This document shows, piece after piece, positions 34,190 through 44,275 of a stretch of 64,000 nucleotides of DNA. A program made the translations under genes and the position numbers. The first letter of the stretch is position 1. Every line of letters begins with the position of its first letter. The notes beneath the pieces are model-generated. The model was not told the DNA's origin. It did no database searches and was given only the letters and a program-made list of their open reading frames with translations. Source of the DNA: Monarcha castaneiventris obscurior (lineage: Eukaryota > Chordata > Aves > Passeriformes > Monarchidae); NCBI GenBank assembly GCA_026261815.1, contig JAMPIT010000686.1, positions 240,071 to 304,070 of the forward strand, in the 5' to 3' direction.

Positions 34190-35158
34190 GAAAAAGATGA
34201 TAAAAGAGATGACAAAAAGAATAAAAATAGGGCTAATGATCATGAAGAGGGAGAAATCAATAATCAATAAAGGTTAATTAATTAATTATGGGATGTGCAT
34301 TACTTAGAACCAATGAACATTAATTTCTTTGGTTGCTAAAAATGTATAGATTTTTTAGATAATTAGAAAAATTAGGCAATAAAAATGAATCAATAATATT
34401 ATTATAAATAATAAATACAGTAATACATTTAATCATTATATATGTTATAAATAAAAATGGGAAATTCGTGCTCAAATATGCAATATCAATATCTGTACCA
34501 AAGTTTAAATGTAACCAATATTAAAAATGAACAGAACTAGCCCCGGGGAGAATTGTAACCTTTACAGGAGACTGATTTGCATCCCAAAAACTGAGCTACG
34601 GAGAATAACGACTCATCAAGAAAGAATTAAGATGGCTCCTGATATTTACATTGTCAAGGAGAACTTCTCGGAAGAACTGATTAAAGATCTACAAAAATCC
34701 CCTCCCAGCTCAGGTGCTAACGACTGGATCTGGAACCGAGATATGGAACATCATGAGCCATCAGATAACATCCTCTGGTGATGGGACATTAATCAAGAAC
34801 AGGATGCGTTTTGTCCTCCCCAGTTTCATGAATGGTGTACTTCATGCATATGCTGATTGGCAAAAATAATACCCAAGATCCGGACTTAATGGGAAAAACT
34901 GTACAAAAACAAGCCATTGGAAGCAGTGGTTGTGAACAGAGGGAGGTCTGATGTGATAGAGGTCAGACCTGTGTTCACCCAGTTCCAATCCCGGGCTTGG
35001 CACTGTCTCCTTATCGATCATGGCTTTGCATGTTTGAACTCTCGGACATGAAATAAATTTTATACTTGTTTTACATTAATTGGGCATACTTATTTATATC
35101 ATATATTAATACTAAAGAATGAATTACATAGGTTTTTTCAATATTTTGGGATGTCAGT
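34190..35158. other. AT-rich DNA, possible LTR remnant
   Basis: 34190-34520 is strongly AT-rich with TTAATTAATTAATTA. An 84-codon frame (34527-34781) is unlike any family I know. A hairpin (AGGTCTGA at 34944-34951 with TCAGACCT at 34963-34970) and an AATAAA near 35052 suggest a retroelement terminus, but there are no defined borders. Confidence 0.35.
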
Positions 35159-35869
35159 CCCAAGTGGGCAATGTCAGACAAGGTGAAGCTGGGGATGAGG
35201 AGCAGCTTGTCCAAACAGGGTCAGCCTGCAAGGGGCTCATTCTTCTCCATGCCCAGACCTCCTAAGGAGGCATTCAGCATCAAGATCACTTGGGGAAAGC
35301 TTCTGTCACCTCTTCTCTGAACTGGAAGACAAAAAAAATATTCCATTGATTAAAAACAAAAATAATGAGGTGCACTTTGAAATCTCCCTCCTTAACAGAA
35401 CTCCAAACTGACTCCAATCAGCTGCACAGCCCTGGAGACTTGAAGACAATTGAAGGAAGACAAGGAGCTCCTGAGGGCTTTCTGTATTTTAAGGAGCCCC
35501 ACGGTGCATTTGGGGCTGAGTCCAGGACCCTCAGGCACTGAGAGAAGGATGAAGAAGCTGCTCAAGGAGTCAGAAGCCAAACTCCAAGTCCCTTGGAGCA
35601 CCAATGGGCTCCACTGAAGGCAGGGACTGCCAAAGCCTCCCCAGGGACTCGTGAGAGCAGATCCTTGAGCTGTGCCAGGATTGCAGGGAGCCAAAGGCTG
35701 TGAGCAGGGAACTGCAATGCTGAGAAAGCCCTGGGCTGCTTGTAGGAAGCAGAAAGGCCCAGCCCTGAGCCCAGGCCTGGCACAGCAGGGCCTGTCCCTC
35801 CCAGGTGGCTCGGGGCTGTTTGTGGGGCAGTGGGATGTGAGGGGGGGTGGAAGGGCAAATGCCATAAAC
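35159..35869 (-). repeat. Inverted segmental duplication, arm 2 (partner 14740-15452)
   Basis: Reverse complement of 14740-15452. It is followed at about 35875-35925 by one or two 37-bp minisatellite units, so the duplicated block carried both sequence types. Confidence 0.88.
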
Positions 35870-36016
35870 CTGTGTGACCCTCCAGATCCTCGTGGAACCG
35901 AGGGGCCAGTGTGACACTGTGGGGCTGTAACACCCCAGAACACTCAAATGCTGGGGGTAACCAAAGGCTCCTTTACTCGAGTTTGGTGCATGGGAGGAAC
36001 ATCAACCAGATATTCT

Positions 36017-36146
36017 CAAAATGCACAGATGCACAGAATATTCTTAGTTGGAAGGGACCCACAAGGATCATCAAGTCCAACTCTTAAATGAATGGGCCTT
36101 ACAGGGGTTGAACCCTCAACCTCAGTGATATTAGCACCATGCTCTG
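36017..36146 (-). mobile_element. TguSINE1-type SINE (tRNA-Ile head, CR1 tail), 5'-truncated
   Basis: On the minus strand: CAGAGCATGGTGCTAATATC (tRNA-Ile anticodon-arm region) with a B-box-like GGTTCAACCCC, then AGAGTTGGACTTGATGATCC TTGTGGGTCCCTTCCAACT, the CR1 3' end. This head-tail fusion is the known passerine SINE mobilised by CR1. The head is cut at CAGAGC, where an LTR begins. Confidence 0.82.
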
Positions 36147-36374
36147 TGGTGGCCAGTGAACATATAGCGTTTTGGGGTGACCGGAGGGGCTCCCCCTGGG
36201 GTGTGTTGCTCTTTGGGATGATCTATCCCGATTTGAATTCCGCGGTTGTCTTTCAGCCTTCCCCAGAGGTCTCCCATTGGCCCCTGCTCCCTGGTCCAAC
36301 CTTTCCCCTGGCCCTGGGAAAAGCCCTGAGTTAGCCATGCTGTTGGTATTTGTGTCTATACCCTTTGACACTGA
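36145..36374 (+). mobile_element. Outer ERV LTR, 5' half (U3)
   Basis: Starts TGTGGTGGCCAGTGAAC beside the SINE and ends in ACACTGA (36368-36374). The same ACACTGA reappears at 44276-44282, immediately after the inner provirus, where the sequence continues with a poly(A) signal, U5 and a primer-site-like motif. The two halves together would make an LTR of about 360 bp. Confidence 0.55.
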
Positions 36375-36442
36375 GGTAGGCCGTGCTGCCGTGCTGATAC
36401 CTTTGAACCAGGTCGCCATGCCTTCATAGCAGAGGGCAGCAA
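36375..36442 (+). mobile_element. 5' LTR remnant (terminal 68 bp only)
   Basis: Identical in extent to 44208-44275 (GGTAGGCCGTGCTGCCGTGC ... GAGGGCAGCAA). The upstream 280 bp of the LTR, including TATA and poly(A) signals, is absent, so this provirus has no 5' promoter of its own. Confidence 0.88.
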
Positions 36443-36446
36443 TATA

Positions 36447-36461
36447 TGGTGCCGAAACCCG
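36447..36461 (+). promoter_or_regulatory. Primer binding site, tRNA-Phe type
   Basis: TGGTGCCGAAACCCG, complementary to the 3' end of tRNA-Phe including CCA, five bases after the LTR. Confidence 0.88.
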
Positions 36462-36589
36462 ACGAAAAAAGGAGGAAAAAGGAAGAAGAAAAGCTCGGGC
36501 AGCGGGGATCACCTGGACAAAATCTGCGGCCGAGGCAACGAAGTTGTTCTCAGGCGGGGAGGACGCTCCCAAGAGGACCCACGGTCACC

Positions 36590-38913
36590 ATGGAAACATT
36601 AGCAAAGGTCGTGAGTTCACTCTATAAACAATGGGGAATTAGGTGTAAGCTTAAAGATTTTTATCTTGCTATTGCGAAACTCCTAGAGCTTGGGGCGATT
36701 GAACGCCCCGTAGAAATTTTGCACCTGGAGGTGTGGGAGAAATGTACTAACGTTCTAGCGGAATACACAAAATCCTCAGGGAGCGGTAAAAGTCTTAAAG
36801 CGTGGGGAAAAGTAGAAACGGCTTTACGCCAAGCGATGGAGGAGCAAGAGACCTGGACTGTTGCGCGTGCATGTTTATTAGCTACCCCTAAGCTAGGGGT
36901 AGGGGCAGTGACACAGACAGATCCCGAGAGCAGTCCATCAGAGAGCGGGGGTTTGCGGGGACCGGGCACGCTTCCCTCCTCCCCGAGCCCAAATCCAAAC
37001 GCGCCGGGGCCCCCAGAGAACTTCCCGACTCTCCCGCCGAGCCCGCCGGGTCCACCCCCCCCCGCAAGAACTTCCCAAACACCCGCGGTTTCCTCATCCG
37101 TCTCTCCGCCGCTGGCCAGCGAATCCATGCTGGAGGCGCAGCAATATGCGAGATCTTTTTGGGAGGAATTAACAAACGAAGCGAGGGAAAACGAGAAAAG
37201 AGATAGGAAAGGGGTGAGGGCGGCCGCTCCCCCGCCATATGTGGCTCAAAATGGCGCAGGCGAGCAAAGAGATGGGCGGGGCCAGGGTTTCACCGGCGGG
37301 AACGAACAAAGAGCGGGGGTGTTTGCTGCTGCGCAGGCGTGGGAAGGGGGAGCTGCAAACGCGCTTGCGCGGGAGAGCAGCAGAGGGCGCATGCCCAGCC
37401 AAGAGCCGTGCTCAATGCTGTTTCCATCTAAGGGAGAGACCTCCCCTTGCAGGGGGCAGGGCCAGCCCGGGGGGCGGGATCGGCGCCACCCCCAGGGGGA
37501 GGAGCGGGGCCGGGGCCGCAAGAAAAACCAGGGAATCCCGGAAGTGCTGTGGCAAACAGGTTCCGGTTTTGAGTCCGACAGCAGCTCCTCCAGCTCTGAG
37601 ACATCGGAGACTGACGGAAATGCGAGTTCGGAAGAAGTAGAGCAGACACAATTTAAAGCAAAAACAAATAAAGCTATAATTTGCGCCGGAAAGCAACTAC
37701 CATACAAATTTACTGACTGGGGAAAAATAGAAATAGCATGTGCCGAGTGGGCCCCCTCGGCGACAGTCCATGCCTTCCCTGTGAGAGTCACTGGGCAAGA
37801 CGGAAACCAGCAACAGGTTTACAATCCCATTAATCCTAAAGACATACAAACAATAGTCAAAGCGATTTCAGAAAAAGGGATGGACTCTGCCATTGTCTCC
37901 ACTCTCATAGACGGTCTCTTTTGCAATGATAACCTGCTCCCCTTTGACATTATACAAATAGGTCGCATGATTTTTGATGGGGCTGGTATGATAGTTTTTA
38001 AACAGGAATGGAGAGACCAATGTACTAATCTTTTGGCTCAGTCTTCTGGCGCGGGGCAACCACTACATGGTTCAAGCCTGTCTAGACTGACAGGAAGACA
38101 CGATGACATGATTACACCTCAACAACAAGCTGCTCAATTACGGGCTGAGGAAATCAGGGCTACAACCCGAGCTGCAAGGGAAGCAATAAGAGCTGCTTCC
38201 CGTGTGGTTGCCAGACCTTCTCCGTGGTCCACCATAAAGCAAACAGAGAGTGAAAGCTTCACGCAGTTTGTAGACCGCCTACAGGCGGCGGTAGATGCCT
38301 CTACCCTGCCTGCGGCGGCAAAAGGGCCGGTCGTGATGGACTGTTTGAGACAACAGAGCAAGTCCAGAACCAAGGAAATTCTGCGTTCCGTTCCAATTGG
38401 AGCCAGCCTGGCTGACATGATTAAACACGTAGTTAGGGAGGAACAACTGACTCCCTTTCAGGTGGTCGTATGTGATCTAACCAATGCAATGGCATGCTTT
38501 AAATGTGGTCAAACAGGCCACATCGCAACGGGCTGTCCCCAGAAATCACAGCCTCCCCCGGCGGTGCCTCTATCTCAAGCATGTGCGGGAAGAAGGGACA
38601 CTTCGCTAGGGAATGCAGGTCCTGATCCCAGGGAAACGGAAGAGGGAGGGGGCGTGCGGGCCGCACTCAGCCTCCTCCCGCTGCAAATGCAACGCGGCCC
38701 ATCTATGCCAACCCCCAGTGGGGTGGGGGGCCCCTATTCCCCATGCCCCCGCAGGAGACAGCCAGTCTTGCACCCACACAAACGGTGCAATTGCAGAGTT
38801 TCACAGCACCGCCAGCAGCACACTCGCTTCCACCACAGCCACAAGCCGCGATTGTGCCACAGGGCCAGCAGGGGGCGCCCCAGGGCAGAGTCCCTGAGTG
38901 GCCCTGGCCATGA
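36590..38913 (+). pseudogene. gag: gag polyprotein, frameshifted
   Basis: Structural polyprotein (matrix, capsid, nucleocapsid) for particle assembly. The start ATG at 36590 follows CACC (Kozak) and begins METLAKVVSS; the matrix part resembles alpharetroviruses. A long proline-rich and basic linker spans about 36900-37560. Capsid is around 37660-38460 with a major homology region (Q.E.E..F..FVDRL) near 38239-38280. The first CCHC zinc knuckle is at 38495-38536. The second knuckle is only readable in another frame (around 38590-38616), so an indel lies between 38537 and 38580. That frame also has a TGA at 38623-38625, and the knuckle's first Cys is replaced. The tail frame ends with TGA at 38911-38913. 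It cannot make a complete Gag. Confidence 0.85.
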
Positions 38914-39264
38914 AAATAGGGAAGGAGCCTCTGACAGTGTGGGGGATATGCCGCCTCTATGGCAGCCAGGATCCCCACACCATAGGGCTTCCAGTTTTGG
39001 GCAGACACGGGCTCAGATTGCACGGTCATTCCCCAGGCGCATTGGCCACAACACTGGCAATTTAAAGAAGTCCCCCCAGTGAATGGTGTGGGAGGACCGT
39101 CCCGGGCGTGGAAAAGCACCCAGTTAGTAGCTATAACACTCCACACAAAAAGGGGACCAGAACAGACAGTGGCAATCTACCCTTACATTCTACAGAACTC
39201 TCCACCTTTGATAGGAAGGGATGTCCTTGCTCTGCTGGGAGTTAAAATGACAAATTTATCATGA
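38910..39264 (+). pseudogene. pro: Retroviral aspartic protease, frameshifted
   Basis: Protease that matures Gag and Pol. The catalytic ADTGS lies at 39001-39015 and the C-terminal IGRDVLALLG at about 39215-39245. The N-terminal part reads in another frame, from an ATG at 38910 that overlaps the gag TGA; the two frames meet within the TTTTGGG run at 38995-39001, which marks a one-base indel. It ends at TGA 39262-39264, overlapping the next ATG, and carries the pol slip site just before that stop. Confidence 0.8.
39252..39258 (+). promoter_or_regulatory. -1 ribosomal frameshift heptamer (pro to pol)
   Basis: AAATTTA in the phase A-AAT-TTA relative to the protease frame, six bases before its stop; a -1 slip leads directly into the pol frame. 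This is the same heptamer used by Rous sarcoma virus. A downstream pseudoknot was not assessed. Confidence 0.75.
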
Positions 39265-41870
39265 GGGCCACTGCAATTCATCCACCGCTGCCAATTAAAT
39301 TGACTTGGAAATCATCAGAAATCATCTACGTGGAGCAGTGGCCTTTGTCAGAGCCTCAAATGGCAGCTTTGCTAGAAATAGTTGACCGTGAGCTACAAAA
39401 GGGTCACATAGAACCCTCTGTCAGCCCTTGGAACACCCCTGTATTTGTAATCCCCAAAAAGTCTGGAGAAAGCTACCGCCTCATCCACGACCTGAGGGAA
39501 GTGAACAAGACAGCCAAACCCATGGGCCCAGTTCAGACACTGCTGCCCATGAACTCAGCCATCCCAGAAGGACAGCCATGCGCAGTGCTGGACATCAAAG
39601 ACTGTTTCTTTTCGATACCCTTGCACCCTGAGGACAAGGAATGTTTCGCTTTTTCTGTCGTGTCCCCAAATGGCAGCAGACCCAACCTTCGCTTTCAGTG
39701 GAAAGTGCTGCCACAGGGCTTTGTACATAGCCCGACCATATGCCGGATCACCGTGGACAAGGCACTGACGCCAGTCCGACGCTCCTATCCTGATGCAACT
39801 ATCATCCAATACATGGATGACATCCTCATCGCTGCACCATCAGCGAGCCAAGTGGATCACTTAGTGCCCACAATCACAGAAACCCTCCAGGCCAACGGCT
39901 TCGAGATCGCGAGCGCAAAGATCAAGAAAGGACCCTGCGTGACCTTCCTGGGAGTGGGAATCACAAATTCCTATGTGACACCCCCCAAAGTGAAGGTCCG
40001 CCGAGACATCAAGACACTTCATGACGTGCAGCGCCTCGTGGGATCTCTGCAGTGGCTCCGCAACATCGTCCTGACCCCTCCTGAGGTCATGGACCCTTTA
40101 TATGACCTCCTGAAAGGAAAGCATCCCTGGGAACCCAAGCAGCTAACGCCACAAGCAGCGAGTTCCCTTGATTTCATCGAGCATCAGATGTCCACTGGCA
40201 CTCTGGCCAGGTGGAACCCGAGCATGTCGCTTGATCTATACGTCCACTTCACACCGAAGGGAGGAGTGGGTGCACTAGCTCAAGGACCTTCAGATAAGTC
40301 CCGGCCGATCCAATGGGTGGTCCTTGGAAAACCGGCTCGTGCATTCTCCCCAGGAATCGAATGCATCGCTAACCTCATCATGAAGGGCAGAAAACTTGCC
40401 TTGAGACACCTGGGAACTGAGCCGACAAGAATCCACCTTCCCTTCCGCAAGCAGCCAATCATAGAATCAACCATGATACCGGAGTACCTAGCCCTTGCTC
40501 TCACAGGCTTCGGAGGAGAAATCTCCTACGCCACCAGACCACCTTGGACCCAGCTACTGGACATTGTGGACATAGACATGCCACCAAAAGTCACAGACCG
40601 CCCACTGCCAGGACCGACGGTCTTCACAGACGCTTCTTCCACAACTTCTACTGCAGCAGTGGTGTGGCAGGTGGGAGAACAGTGGCGTTGCATCAAAACA
40701 TGTGATCCCACATTGTCAGTGCAACAGCTGGAAGCAGCAGCAGTGGTCTTGGCATGTGGACTCTTCCAGGAGGAACACCTCAACATCGTAACGGACTCTA
40801 TATTCGTGGCAAGGCTCTGCCTAGCCATGTCAGGACCAGGTGTGTCAACATCTGCAGCAGCCCTAATGCTGGAAGAAGCACTCTCCTCGTGACAGGGCAC
40901 CGTGTCTGTCATTCACGTCAACAGCCACAATCCAATTAAAGGTTACTTCCAGACCGGCAACAACAAGGCAGATGCCGCAGCAAAGGGAGTGTGGACATTG
41001 CAAAAAGCTCGTCAATTGCATGAATCACTCCACATCGGAGCCAAAGCGCTAGCGAAGAGATGCAGGATCTCGACAGCGGACGCAAAACATGTAGTGGCCA
41101 CCTGCCCTCATTGCCAGAAGTCACCCCTATGGTCCAGTGGGATCAACCCGAGAGGTCTCAAGCCCTCAGAGATCTGGCAGTCAGACTTCACTTTATGCCA
41201 ACTGCTGAAGCCTCGAGCATGGCTTGCAGTGACAGTGGACACTTATAGCGGAATAATTGTGGCCACACAGCACCCCAAAACTAACTCTAAAGCCACAATT
41301 CAGCACTGGCTGACAGCCATGGCATGGCTCGGCATTCCCGAACAAATTAAAACTGACAATGGTTCCAATTTTACCTCCAAACCAGTGCAAGAATTTGCCT
41401 CAAAATGGGACATCACCTTGGTGCAAGGTATCCCGTATAACAGCACCGGGCAGGCCATTGTTGAGCGAGCAAATCAGACCCTGAAAACCAAGTTAGAAGT
41501 ACTAGCAAAAGCAGAAGGCTTTGAAAATTCCATTCCCTCAGGGGACCAGGCACGTATACTAGCAACTGCTTTGCTAGCACTGAATCAATTCTGTAGGGGG
41601 GATGAAACAAACAGTCCTGCACAAAAACATTGGGCCACGCGAGCACTAGAGGAGGGCCCAAAGGTTATAATTAAAAATGAGCTAGGCGAATGGGAACGGG
41701 GCTGGAGGTTGGTGCTTACGGGGCGAGGGTACGCAGCTGTTAAAAAGGAAGGCAGAATTAGGTGGTGTCCACTGAAATCAATAAAGCCAGACCTTCAAAA
41801 GGAGCAGAATGAGGCTAATGAAAACTGTGAGTTTCTGTTTGCAGGACATGCTCGTGGGACGCCCCCGTAA
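39258..41870 (+). pseudogene. pol: pol (RT, RNase H, integrase), one in-frame stop
   Basis: Reverse transcriptase with WNTPVFVIPKKSG, RLIHDLREVN, LDIKDCFFSIPL, LPQGFVHSP and catalytic YMDD (39810-39821). RNase H has VFTDASS, QQLEAAA and IVTDS. Integrase has an HxxxH/CPHC zinc domain, catalytic Asp in WQSDFT (41184-41186), KTDNGSNFTS and STGQAIVERANQ (DDE), and a C-terminal RIRWCPLKSIKP. The only disruption seen is TGA at 40890-40892 near the end of RNase H, in a TCG-TGA context compatible with CpG decay; the frame is otherwise open for about 870 codons. YMDD and LPQG place it with class II (alpha/beta-like) retroviruses. The end overlaps env by 23 bp. Confidence 0.9.
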
Positions 41871-43761
41871 TGCGTACACCCCTGTTCCAGAAGAAAGTGA
41901 CAGACCTCCAAGCCGTCAAGCAGCACCAAAGAGTTCTGTACCGGCGAGACCCAGACGTCAACAGTGTTTTTGTGTGATTTTGCTGTTGGGGCTTGTTGCC
42001 AGAGGACAAGCCAGTCCAAACCATTACTCTCATCAGCCATTCAGGTGGGTCATGCAACACCTGTCAAATGACAAGGTGCTCAAAGAAACCACCACACCAA
42101 ACACCCCATCTTTTGTGATCCGTGTTACTGATCTATTCCCTGGACAACCAAAAATAAACCCCTATCCCCCTCATGTTACACATATGCATCTATCCTATTG
42201 GTGCCCAGCCTCAAACCCAGGAAAGAAGTACTGCAATTATCCGGGGTGGGGGTATTGTGGATACTGGGGCTGTGAAACCATTGTTACAGATGCCAGACCA
42301 TCAGGACCTGGGTGGGAGCCTCAAAGACCCGATGAATTTTTACAATTCACCTGGGCACCCACCGGCTGTAAACAACCTGCCATCCTCCAAGAAAAGTTCT
42401 ATCGAAACCATCATAAATTCACTAAATCTCGGAGGTGGACTGACTATAACATGACCGTTTTGCAGCCAAATCACCCTAGTTGGGCCACAGGCAGAACATG
42501 GACAGTAGTCATTCAAGGGTCAAAAGAGTGGGTGAATGTGAGAATTATCAAGCTTCAGCCACGAGCATCCAGGGTGATCGGGCCCAACAAAGTTATTAAA
42601 GACGTGCTGAAAGGGAAAAACACAACCCACTCCAAAGCCTTGCCCACAAAGGTCACTGATACTCTGATCGGTCATGCAGATGCTCCCCAGATAAGTTTAG
42701 CCGGATCTGACCCAGATCCAGTCTTTCGTATGTTAGAAGCTACCTTTCTATCCCTGAATGAATCCAACCCGAACCTAACTAATTCCTGCTGGCTTTGCTA
42801 TGATGTCAAACCTCCCTTTTACGAAGGAGTTGCTTTAGATATCCCTTTCAGCTACTCCACAGCCGACGCCCCTCACCAGTGCAGGTGGGATACTCCCCGC
42901 AGAGGAATCACCCTGAGTCAAGTCACGGGCAAAGGCAGATGTTTTGGCAATGCGACCTTAGCAAAGAAAGGCAACATCTGCACCAAAGTTGCCAAGCCCA
43001 ACAGAAAGAATAAGTGGGTGGTTCCGTCTGCATCTGGGATGTGGGTTTGTCAGCGATCTGGAGTGAGTCCTTGTGTGTCTCTTGCCAAATTCAATGATTC
43101 CACTGACTTCTGTGTTCAAGTTCTAATTGTTCCTAGGGTCATGTACCACTCAGATGAAGAGGTGTACAACCTTTTTGAAAAACCCGGCCGGCTCCACAAA
43201 AGAGAACTGATAACAGGGGTAACAATTGCAATGCTTCTCGGCCTGGGAGCAGCCGGAATGGCCACAGGTATCTCAGCTCTTGCGACCCGACATCAAGGAC
43301 TGTCTCAGCTACAAATGACTATCGATGAGGACTTGCAGAGGATCGAGAAATCCATCTCCTTTCTAGAGAAATCAGTTTCCTCACTCTCAGAAGTGGTCCT
43401 GCAGAACAGGCGAGGACTGGACCTCTTGTTCATGCAACAAGGAGGTTTGTGTGCTGCCTTGAAAGAGGAATGCTGCTTTTACGCCGATCACACAGGAGTT
43501 GTCAGAGACTCCATGGCAGAACTTCGAGATAGACTGGCTCAGAGACAGAAAGACAGGGAAGCTCAGCAGAGCTGGTTTGAGTCCTGGTTCAATCAATCAC
43601 CGTGGCTCACCACACTAATTTCCACCTTGATAGGTCCATTGGCAATGTTGCTTTTAGCTTTTACCTTTGGACCGTGCCTGCTAAACAAACTGGTTTCTTT
43701 TATCCAGACCCGTCTGGAACGGGCCAACATTCTGTTTTTAGGCCACCAACAAATGCTGTAA
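41848..43761 (+). CDS. env: Retroviral envelope glycoprotein, full-length open frame (gamma type)
   Basis: About 637 codons without interruption. The ATG at 41848 was chosen because a splice acceptor (TTTCTGTTTGCAG, AG at 41843-41844) lies just upstream, as expected for spliced env mRNA; an in-frame ATG at 41809 lies before the acceptor. Order: signal segment CFCVILLLGLVARGQA, surface subunit with seven N-x-S/T sites and CWLC at 42787-42798, basic cleavage region LHKR ending at 43203, hydrophobic fusion peptide, heptad-rich coiled coil, immunosuppressive-like region, CX6CC at 43450-43476, membrane anchor, short tail. CWLC with CX6CC defines covalently linked gamma-type env. The cleavage site lacks the usual P4 Arg (LHKR), so processing may be weak. 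Whether it is expressed or fusogenic is unknown. Confidence 0.92.
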   Translation: MLVGRPRNAYTPVPEESDRPPSRQAAPKSSVPARPRRQQCFCVILLLGLVARGQASPNHYSHQPFRWVMQHLSNDKVLKETTTPNTPSFVIRVTDLFPGQPKINPYPPHVTHMHLSYWCPASNPGKKYCNYPGWGYCGYWGCETIVTDARPSGPGWEPQRPDEFLQFTWAPTGCKQPAILQEKFYRNHHKFTKSRRWTDYNMTVLQPNHPSWATGRTWTVVIQGSKEWVNVRIIKLQPRASRVIGPNKVIKDVLKGKNTTHSKALPTKVTDTLIGHADAPQISLAGSDPDPVFRMLEATFLSLNESNPNLTNSCWLCYDVKPPFYEGVALDIPFSYSTADAPHQCRWDTPRRGITLSQVTGKGRCFGNATLAKKGNICTKVAKPNRKNKWVVPSASGMWVCQRSGVSPCVSLAKFNDSTDFCVQVLIVPRVMYHSDEEVYNLFEKPGRLHKRELITGVTIAMLLGLGAAGMATGISALATRHQGLSQLQMTIDEDLQRIEKSISFLEKSVSSLSEVVLQNRRGLDLLFMQQGGLCAALKEECCFYADHTGVVRDSMAELRDRLAQRQKDREAQQSWFESWFNQSPWLTTLISTLIGPLAMLLLAFTFGPCLLNKLVSFIQTRLERANILFLGHQQML

Positions 43762-43912
43762 ACCAAACTGTAAACACTGTCAGTCGCAAGACTTTTTTAA
43801 CTCACCTTGCGAAATTTACTCAGGTATACCAAACCCCTTTTTTCCCTTGTTAAGTTACTACCTCGTACCTCACTTCAGTGCCTATACCTATGACTACCTC
43901 ATTCATTTATGA

Positions 43913-43927
43913 TAAGAGGCGGGGAAG
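43913..43927 (+). promoter_or_regulatory. Polypurine tract
   Basis: AAGAGGCGGGGAAG directly before the TG of the 3' LTR; primer for plus-strand synthesis. Confidence 0.75.
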
Positions 43928-44275
43928 TGTAAGGGACAGGCGGACGGAAGAGATACGCGATGTGACGGGAAGCAGGGACAGCATGGAATCTCCCTCCCCC
44001 TTCATCCCACTGATAAGCATCACCTTAGGAATGTAGTCCTCCTAACTCCAGTAGCTTTCCACTCCTTGCTAACCCTGGCCATCCCACAATTCCCCTTTCC
44101 TGACTAGAGAAGCCCCTAGACTATATAACCTTATGAGATAAGATAATAAAGGCCATTTGACCATCCACCACATTGGTGTCTGTGTGTCCTGGACCGAGTG
44201 GCAACGGGGTAGGCCGTGCTGCCGTGCTGATACCTTTGAACCAGGTCGCCATGCCTTCATAGCAGAGGGCAGCAA
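43928..44275 (+). mobile_element. 3' LTR of the TgERV-F-like provirus
   Basis: Starts TGTAAGGGACAGG, TATATAA at 44122-44128, AATAAA at 44145-44150, ends GGGCAGCA(A). 347-348 bp. The only complete LTR; its last 68 bp match the 5' stump. Confidence 0.88.

Larger units (their letters stand above)
36375..44275 (+). mobile_element. Class II ERV provirus with gamma-type env (TgERV-F-like)
   Basis: A 7.9-kb provirus: 68-bp 5' LTR stump, tRNA-Phe primer site, gag, pro, pol, env, polypurine tract and full 3' LTR. It is flanked by ACACTGA on both sides. gag, pro and pol each carry at least one break; env is open. Class II-like gag-pol with a mammalian-type gamma env and a Phe primer is the description of the bird family TgERV-F (Henzy and colleagues, 2014), which I infer this to be. 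Confidence 0.88.

Noticed and set aside
36088..36146. tRNA-Ile-like sequence
   Set aside because: It is the tRNA-derived head of a SINE, truncated and fused to a CR1 tail, not a tRNA gene.
36145..36442. A complete 5' LTR for the TgERV-F-like provirus
   Set aside because: Only the last 68 bp match the 3' LTR; the rest is unrelated, and the ACACTGA duplication lies between the two parts.
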